This document shows positions 36,201 through 46,000 of a stretch of DNA of 64,000 bases, piece by piece (position 1 is the first letter of the stretch; each line of letters begins with the position of its first letter). The stretch comes from Gigantopelta aegis (taxonomy: Eukaryota > Mollusca > Gastropoda > Neomphalida > Peltospiridae). The position numbers were made by a program, and so were the translations under genes. The stretch is from contig NC_054704.1 in the NCBI RefSeq assembly GCF_016097555.1, positions 26,166,236-26,230,235 on the forward strand, read 5' to 3'. The notes beneath the pieces are model-generated. The model saw nothing but the letters and a program-made list of their open reading frames with translations. It ran no database searches and was not told the origin of the DNA.

Positions 36201-39200
36201 GTGGGATGCAGCCCAGTGGTAAAGTATTCGCTTGATGCTCAGTCGGTTTGGGATCGATCCCCGTTGGTGGGCCCAGTGGACTAGTTCTCGTTCCAGCCAG
36301 TGCACCACAACTGGTATATCAAGGCTGTGGTATGTACTATCCTATCTGTGGAATGGTGCATACAAAAGATCCTTTGCTACTAATGGAAAAATGTAGTGGA
36401 TTTCTTCTCTAAGCCTCTGTCAAAATTACTAAATGTTTGACATCCAATAGTCAATTAAAAATCAATGTGCGCTAGTGGTGTCCTTAAACAAAACAAACGT
36501 TAAACAAATTGTATCATGTACACACACATGATGTCCGGTATCTATCGGATTTATCATGTTTTCTATAGGTAGAATTTTCTAAACAACCTTCAATCTCTCG
36601 TCTTTACGCTGGACATTGTGGTCTGAAGAAGCAACAAAAAAGGATAGGACTTGCTGAGACAACCCAATGTGAATGTGGTGCTGAAGAGCAAACACTAGAG
36701 GATAGGACTTGCTGAGACGACCCAATGTGAATGTGGTGCTGAAGAGCAAACACTAGAGGATAGGACTTGCTGAGACGACCCAATGTGAATGTGGTGCTGA
36801 AGAGCAAACACTAGAGGATAGGACTTGCTGAGACGACCCAATGTGAATGTGGTGCTGAAGAGCAAACACTAGAGGATAGGACTTGCTGAGACAAACCAAT
36901 GTGAATGTGGTGCTGAAGAGCAAACACTAGAGGATAGGACTTGTTGAGACAAACCAATGTGAATGTGGTGCTGAAGAGCAAACACTAGAGCACATTCTAC
37001 AGGTCTGCCCACACCTAGAAAAAAATTGACAGAAAGTTTTGATAAAAACCCCACCAAACTCTGGGGACCTGTCAACGACCTCTGAAAAAATTGGCAAATT
37101 TTATAGCCGCATCCAAATTACTGATATGATAGCCGTAAAAAGATTGAACACAGAAGAAGAATAGAATTTTTTAGACATTTTAAAAAATACAAAATGTGCC
37201 CATTAGGTTTACAAGAGCCCTTTTATCTGACCAGCAAAGATGTTATATTGTTGTGCCCTGATTCTAATTCTACTGCAATCCCAACAGTAATTTTAGGCAA
37301 AGTACAGCCCTGACACTTGGGTTAAATCTGTATGTACAAACCTCTCTAAAAGTCATCCCCACAGACTGTGTCTGACCCTTGTTCACTTCCACATCTATAG
37401 CTTTCCAAACCCTTTGTCGGGTACTGACCAGCTCCTTCCAAGGCAAATTATCTGAAACACAGTATAATGCAGTCAATTAGGAATAAAAAAATGTATTATG
37501 CAAACCAACGGTAATAATCTCTTTAAAATATAATCTCAAGTTTAATACAACAGGTGTTTGTCAACTATAATTTCAGTCAGCCATTACTCAGTATATCTGA
37601 TACAGGGAATGGGAAAGATGTCAAATTTGAATGACAATTTTGGATATCCTTACATAAAAATAAACTTGTGCATACCATTTTAACACTGGACAACTTTCAT
37701 TGCAAAGTTGCTATTGAAATGTTTTGCTTGGTGACTATGAATGAATAGACAACAATTCTGGTAGTATGTTTGCATGTGATCGGAAAAAAACCTTCATCAT
37801 GTTATTTTATTCGATATGCTATTATATGATAAATATTGGTTATTATTAGTGATTAATGGAGGAAATATTGGTATAGTGACTTACACTTTTACATTGCAAT
37901 GAACACTCACTCTGGGTTGGAGCTAGTACACCTATAAAATCAATTGCTTACCCATTGTGCCTTGATGGCCAACACAACAATTGATCTCACCCACAGATAT
38001 GGTGCAGTACAGTAACGCTTCTTTAGCCCTATGGGCAACCTAGGGAGACACCCCAGCATCAAATAGGTCTAATTAACAAGCTACTCTCGACTCACTAAAA
38101 TCAAAACCTATGTTAGCTCTTGATCTTTCATTTTTGACCGACCGCTCAAAATTGCGCCAAATTTCCTTAATCAAAATTGCGCACCTTTTCTCTTTGGCAT
38201 TGTTTGCTCCTTCAAAATTCCATAGCACCACTACCCTCACCCTGCCTGTAGCTGACCACAGTCGGGCTGCTGGTGCTCCCTTGCACTTGCCAGTGCAGGC
38301 AGTCCCTCCTCCTTCCCATCCCCACCTTTCCTGTCCTGTGCCCAGGACAGGCGTGCACTACAACAGCTTGCTCTGAATGTGCACGTAAAGCCCCATGACC
38401 TGACCTGACCTGCTTCCTTGGGAGTTGTGAATTGAACTCACCCACTGATATGGTGCAGTACAGTAATGCTTCCTTGGGAGTCGTGATCAGTCTGGAACAC
38501 TCGATAACAGTCACACGCAGCTGACCTACACTGATATTCTGACCTCTGACCTTTAATTCTCGTTGAGGTACATACGACTCAGGCTTCCAGAAAAATGGCC
38601 GGAATCTCATCTTAAAATTTGGCAATGTATGCTTTTTACGAATACTTCGTCGAAGCTGTGGAAAAAAATATTAAGATGGATGTTGGAAAATAAATATATA
38701 ATTAAAAAAAAAAATCTTTGTCTTAAAAGCAATCACATTGAAGTTATTAAAATGTTCAAGTATTATAATTATAATTTACAAGCAAAATTTATAAAAAAAT
38801 GTTTTGATTAACCATCGATTCTTTACAAATAATGGTTTGCAAATATGAGGAATTTATAATGTAACTTCATCTCTTCAGAGCATTTCAATCAAGGGGAATA
38901 ATTATTCGTTAAACTGCCATCTTTTGTCTATTTCACAATTTTAAGTACCTGGCTAATGACCAGTGATGCAATCTGAGGAAAAGGTCTTCCATCAAAATGG
39001 GACTCGACAGCAAAATCAACTTCTGGGTCCTAAAATAAAGTTAATAAATCAGTAAAAAATATCTGTCTAAAACCATGGAGTACAATCTTGAAAGTTTGTT
39101 AGTATATTGTATCAAAGTGTACTACATTGAAAATTGGCTGAAAAGCCTCTAAAGCTGCAATCTTCAAAATATTTTAACAATAATTTTTGAATTTGCCATC

Positions 39201-39978
39201 TACCTTTCTGCATTAATATTTCTACAGTGGTTATAAATAAGGTTTTAAACTGTTCAGTGTTTAAAATGTAAGCGGGACTTGTTAAATATCTGTTAAAAGC
39301 AAAAATACCCAACTTTAGTAAAACTGTAGTTCTATTTATATTTCGCATTAATAAAAGATACTGCAGGATTGGGAAAGTAAGTCTCCACCTTGAAAACTCT
39401 GACAAAACATGTTTAAAATAATACACAAAAAACTTCTGAAAACATATCTTTAGAATACTCATTACTAGCTAACATAAACTCTAACAAAACATGTTTAAAA
39501 TAATACACAAAAAACTTCTGAAAACATATCTTTAGAATACTCATTACTAGCTAACATGCAATAACCTAATATTTTAATGACTTAAAAATCTTTTGTGTAC
39601 CTCATAGAATGAGAACGACCAATGAGTATACGGCATGCGGGTGAACTGCATCCTGGCCTTGCCCTTCATTTTCTTCACGGTCACAGACAGATAGGCCGAC
39701 TTATTGAAAAGTAGATACACGTCCACAGCAAGCTGAAACCCACCGGTGTAGTCAACATCCAGAGAGAGATCCAGCTCCTACAGTTACAACAATATCACAC
39801 ACACTTTAAATAAATACCTTTTTCATCACAACAAACACCAACTCTCCTCTAGCCTGGATTTACATTACTATGTTGTATTTAATGCTTATAATAAAAGTAA
39901 AGTCTCTGTTTAAAACGACAAGTTTAAAATCTCAACGTTTCGTCAACTAAGTGTTGACATCGTCAGGAGAATGAATGA

Positions 39979-40025
<47 letters not shown>

Positions 40026-43000
40026 TGTGTGTGTATATATGTATGATTTTATAAAATTTAATACAGTAAAAAAATAAATAAAAAAGGTTTGCTATGGAAT
40101 GGATCATGAGTGCCTGCTATTGTTCAATCTCCTGAACAAGCTACTGTTGTATGTGTATTGTATAACGGTACCTCCATGACATCATCAGTCACCAGGACAT
40201 TAGTAACAGCGACAGAGTTCACAATGGGGAAGTTGTCACCCAGGCTGAAATCTCTCACCTACAAACAGACAGAAATTATTTTAACTAAAAAAAATAAAAA
40301 TAAATAAAAACCTAAATAATAAAATAAAATAAAATAGTAAACAAAATTTAAAGCAGTTTGACATTGTAAAGCTTAATACAGGTCAGTATGTATAAAATTA
40401 AATTATTGGGACAATATTAAGATAACTTATCAGGACAGACTGATTGTACAATAAATATAACAAATGTAATTATAAAGTATCATTTAAGTTAGCATTTTTA
40501 TTGGCAATTATATTTTTCATGACGAATCATTAAGGTAGCAATGAACAAATTAATGCACAAATGAATGAATGAATGTTTAATGACACCCCAGCACAAAATA
40601 TACATTGGCTACTGGGTGTCACTTAAAGGTACATGTAAGTATATATTAAAAGGATTATTTACATTTAATTTTAATTATTTAATTATGGTATGTAAAAAAT
40701 AGCTGTGATAAATAAAACTGTTACATGTAAAAAAAAAAAAAAAAATTGTATAGAAATGACAATGTTTTAAAAAAAATTAAAATTAATTTTTAGTGAGATT
40801 TAAAAGATTTCACATAATTTCTTCTGCCAAATACATGTATATCTTTCCTCATAGCTTCACCCAGGAAAATAAATTAATTAATAGTATTCATGCCACAACT
40901 TATAATAAAATCTCCAAAAAGAATGTCCTCAAAAATTCTTGTTCTATATAATGTATTAAATCTATGTGAGTATTTGCATGTTAGTATATTCTTCTTGCTA
41001 ATAGGGTGGGACATAGCCCAGTGGTAAAACGCTTGCTGGTTGTGCGGTACCTTGGTCTAGGATTGACCTCTGTTAGTAGGCCCACTGAGCTATTTCTCGT
41101 TCTAGCCAGTGCACTATGTCTGATATATCAAAGGCTGTGGTATGTGCTATCCTGTCTGTGGAATGGTGCATATAAAAGATCCCTTGCTACAATTGAAAAC
41201 AAATGTAGTGGTATCCTCCCTAAGACCATATATGTCAGAATTACCAAACGTTTGACATCCAATAACCAATGATTAATAAATCAATGTGCTCTAGAGGTGT
41301 TGTTAAACAATAACAAACTCTAACTTTCTTCCTGCTGATACTAACAATGATTTGGTCCATCAGTTTTCCAGACAGAGTTGACAGCAACTCCTGGAATTCA
41401 TTATTCATCTTCCGCATTACCCATCTGAAATAATCAAGTAAATATTCTACATACCCAGAGATTATCTTAAAAATCAACAAAGAAAAAACAACAATAACCC
41501 CACCAAATGTTTTTTTATTCACCTCTCAGCTTACAGGAAATTATGAAAACACTTGACCCAGGGAACATTTTGTTTTCAAAATCTTGATTAGCGATATTTC
41601 TAGTCAACTGAAAATTTATTAGCAACTACAGTTTTAATGCTTTAAAATTGCATAGCTATCTCTGAAACTTGCGTAGTGAATCACAATGCAATACTGAACA
41701 AAATAGGTCAAAACGTAAGTACATGTACCACAGACTTACAATGTAAAATTGAATGTATATAGTTTGTTAAAAAAAATTTGGTGTGATTCTGCCTGTCTGT
41801 CTGGGTTTTGTTTTATCGGTCTATATAATTATGTAGTTAATTCATATAAACACAACATTAGATTTGCATCACTAAGTGCATTAGAAGTAATAAAAACAAA
41901 ACAACAGGATCTGTTGTGTGGTTAGTGGTGGAACACAGGGAATCAATTTGGTAACAGATGTTCAATGAAGCAAGCATGAAAATTGTCAACAGTCACACAA
42001 TGTCATGTACATGTTAGTGTAATATATGGATTTAGCAAAGGAAACAGTATAATCAATAATGCAATTTACAGGCTACAATCTTTATTCCATGTTATGAATA
42101 TATTTAATGTTCAAAAAGCTACTCCTAATTGTTGTTGTTTTAAATCTTTATTGGTAATAAATAAATAAAAATATTTATCCTCCAACTTACCCATGATATC
42201 CATGTCATAAACCCATGTGATAATTTTAGTATATTAACCCATTAATTTGCAAGGTCTCTAGGTAATGTGTTGTTGTGGATGGGTCATCTGCTTACAAGCC
42301 AACAAGGCCTGTGTATCTGAGCATTACATTTCAAAGATTTAGTTAAAATGCGTGTCGTCAAACTAATTTGTGCTAATCGTGATGACATCATATTACCGAT
42401 GGTGGCGACTTTAGTACTGTGATTTACTAAAAAATTGAATTAAAATGTTATTTTACAAGTGTTATAGGACAAACAGAATTCGCTACTCATGTTTTTTAAT
42501 ATGTAAAATATTAACCATGTTTAGTTAATCAGTATTTGTCTTGGCAGAGCCTCGACAAATACTGATTAACATAGACTCAGTTGATATTTTCCATATTCAA
42601 AAATACTTGTGATGAATCCTCTATATATCACAAATTGGTGTAATGTATTATTTTACTGGGTGCATATCCAAACTTGGCAAGAAGCAAAATGCAAATGCTA
42701 CCCAAAATACATGTATAGATAATTAAGTTCACACGCAACTTTTGTCTTCCATCTTAAATAGTTCTACAGCTATTCAGATTTACAAATTAGTGCAAACAAT
42801 GTCAACATTAATTAGAATTACTGACCAACGTAAAATTACATATACATGTAATATCCTAATAATTAAACTGAGAAAGAAAAATGATTAGTTTAAATTTATA
42901 TAATATACTCTTCAAAAAAAGTAGGGGGACCTGAAATATTAATGTTAAAATCAACTATCAGACCAAACATACGTTTTGACTACAGACATTCTAGTAATGA

Positions 43001-46000
43001 ACGTTCAGGTCTGTCTATCAACACACCGAAACACATTCCATAGTTTGCACGTGCATTACGCAGTTGCCCCGAACACATACTTGGGGTGTCATTCTCGATT
43101 TTGACAATTTCCAGGAAGGTCGATTAATCACGGTGGAACATTATTTCTGCTAATCTTTTTCATTTTGTTGATCATACAGTTGTTATTGTTTTGTTTTTAG
43201 TCATTTTTATTGTTGAATTTGCGATTTACTGCAAAAAAAACGTCAACTTTCAAATTTCACTTTTGACCCCAATCATCCTTCAAGATCTTTGGTGGTCATA
43301 AAACCTACTATAATACTGAACTACCGGTAGTAATGTTTGCCCAATTAATTCATTATTATCATATAACCATTCCACACAGCTAATATACCTTACAATTTTG
43401 GCAATTGTAAATTCTTATTAGAGTTCTCCTACTTTTTTTGAAGAGTATATTAGGATAAAGTTTATATCAATACAAGCAGTCTAGAACCACATTTCTAGAA
43501 TTTGGTTCATGGAGATATTTTTCCATTACACAAGATGAGCTTTGTTACATAATAACCAATGACCAATCTGATACAGAGCTAATGTTTAATAATCCATTTC
43601 TAATTTTAAATTGCTAACAAAATGTGATTGTTGATGTGAGTGTGTGGGGTTTTGGGGTTTAAATAACAATTATTTTAGAGTCTTCTTCATGTGAATAAAT
43701 AACTTTGGCACAATATGAAAATTAACTCAGCAGTGAATAATCAATTTATGGCCAATATAAATGAAAAATGTATACAAAACCTTCGAACTTCTTGAGTATC
43801 TCTGAGCTCTCGAAAGAGGAACTGCGCCAATAAATTGAACCAAAGACATTTTTCAGTAACATTCAGGTTTGGTTTGGTGGCCTGTTCTTTCAGAAGCTGA
43901 AATGAAAAATACCCCAAGAAATAAATTATGTATTGTCACGGGGATTCTATAATACGCGTAACTGAATAAAACACGATTGTCCAAATATCTCTCCTAACTG
44001 TATATCTATTATATCTCTCTGTAACAGGCAGTTCAAAACCACTTTGCATCGTCTAGGTATGATCAGAGATATGATCTTATATAAAGTATATATTATTATA
44101 GCACGTTTAGTTCACTAGAAAACACAACAAAAACACAATACACTTTGGAATCTGTATTAACCTACGCTGACAAATGTACTGCCGCAGTAGTTAATTAATA
44201 ACAACAATAATAACAACCCAGAACTGATCACTTAATTAGTTAATCTCTAGGTGTCTAGTTTACACAATATGCTAATCACTTCACCGTAACACAACACCCA
44301 CACGTGTGATAATTGAGAAACGCTTCTAGGGGAACTTAATTAATAAAGGAATTACAACACTATTCCTAACTGGTTAATTTTTAATTAACCCGTAACTACT
44401 CATTCCGTAACCTTGTAACACAGAATTAATACTGGTACCTATCACAATAAAGACAATAATCTACAGTTTACCTAGGTCTTCTAGGATGACTGGCTAAGCT
44501 TTATATTACCAAATACTCGTATAATGTTAGAACAAAAAGTCTACGATTTACTTCGTCAGATGACCGAAGACACTGTCTAAAGAATATTGGTATAATACAG
44601 TATTAAAATATTTAAAAGTCACATCAATCACATCAAGGTTATACAACAGAGCAGAAATAATATACCTTCCTATCTGCTTCTCCTCGATATCTCAAAAAAA
44701 CTAGCTATTTATTATAAAATCAGAATATCGCCTGGTGATACAAGGCGGTCCTCCCCCTATCAAGTGATATATCCCCAACTCCCAGAGACGCATTTTTCTG
44801 TTTGATCGCCAGACTTACTGACGCCAGTTCGCTAGAGATTCCATGGTCGCGCGGAGGTGTTACGTAACTACTGGCCACATGGCCTCCGCACCTGGCTGGG
44901 TGTGTATTAGACGACTGTCGCGCAAAAGTATTACGTAACAAGTTGCCCATCTGGCTAAGTGCAATGAAACTGCACACGGCCCTCTAACACAATTAATATC
45001 GCCACAGGCGAAAACAAAAATTAAGAGCATGTACCGTCACACACCCCCACCTCAAAAAGGATATTTCCTCTACTCTAGGAATAGGGAAATATACTACATT
45101 AAAACAAAAAGGTGCGTTAACCGACGCATACGGGCATTATAACACATGTAATAATAAGGTGACTACCAGTAATCACACTGAGTCTCTGAGTCCCTAGTAT
45201 ACAAATAAAATATATAAAAACAAAACAAAAATCAAGAATGTCAACACATTATCATAACATTCAACTTCGGGACAGGGCATCAGGGATTATATTGGATGTG
45301 CCCTTGATATGTTCAATGGTAATTGGGTATTCTTGCAGAAGAAGACTCCATCTCAACTCTCACTGGTTGGAGGCTTTCATTAGGATGGTCCAGTCCGTCT
45401 TCGTCTTCTTGGAACAGCACAGCTCCAGCACCCACGTCACTGGCACCCACAGCTAGCTTGAAAAGCCTTCGGTACTCTCGTGCTGCCATCACGGGAGACG
45501 AGGAGCGCATCTGCTTGAGACGGTTGAATGTCTTCTCGCATTCATCTGGCCAATGGAACTTCGTTTCTTTCTTTTTCAGTGTCGCACGTTTTCCAGGTTT
45601 TCTCCGATAGGCATGCTGTCGAATCGGTGTAGCGTTAGGTTCCAAGCGCACATCCTGGCTTAAGGTGTTGGTAATCGTTAGAAGGTTCTGACAAATGGAA
45701 ACATTGTCTTGTTTCAACGTAGTCAACTTTGTTCGCTGGGGGTTCAAGTCTGCTAGAATCTGGCCGTTGGCCAACTTGATCTCCGTAGTCTTGACGTCAT
45801 CACAGGAAATTGAGTGTCTCTCAATTTGGACCGGTCTCTCTGGGTTACTGACGCCAGTTCGCTAGAGATTCCATGGTCGCGCGGAGGTGTTACGTAACTA
45901 CTGGCCACATGGCCTCCGCACCTGGCTGGGTGTGTATTAGACGACCGTCGCGCAAAAGTATTATGTAACAAGTTGCCCACCTGGCTAAGTGCAATGAAAC

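Noticed and set aside
36604..37075. Repetitive minus-strand ORFs with HHIHIG repeats
   Set aside because: Antisense frames through the 58-bp array; the sense strand is the LINE tail.
37980..38030. Mutually exclusive alternative exon 7
   Set aside because: The duplicate holds only the exon end, is split by an insertion, and has no acceptor in the right phase.
39112..39462. 116-aa minus-strand ORF between PDZD8 exons 5 and 6
   Set aside because: Overlaps an 80-bp tandem duplication and has no match to PDZD8; exons 5 and 6 join in frame without it.
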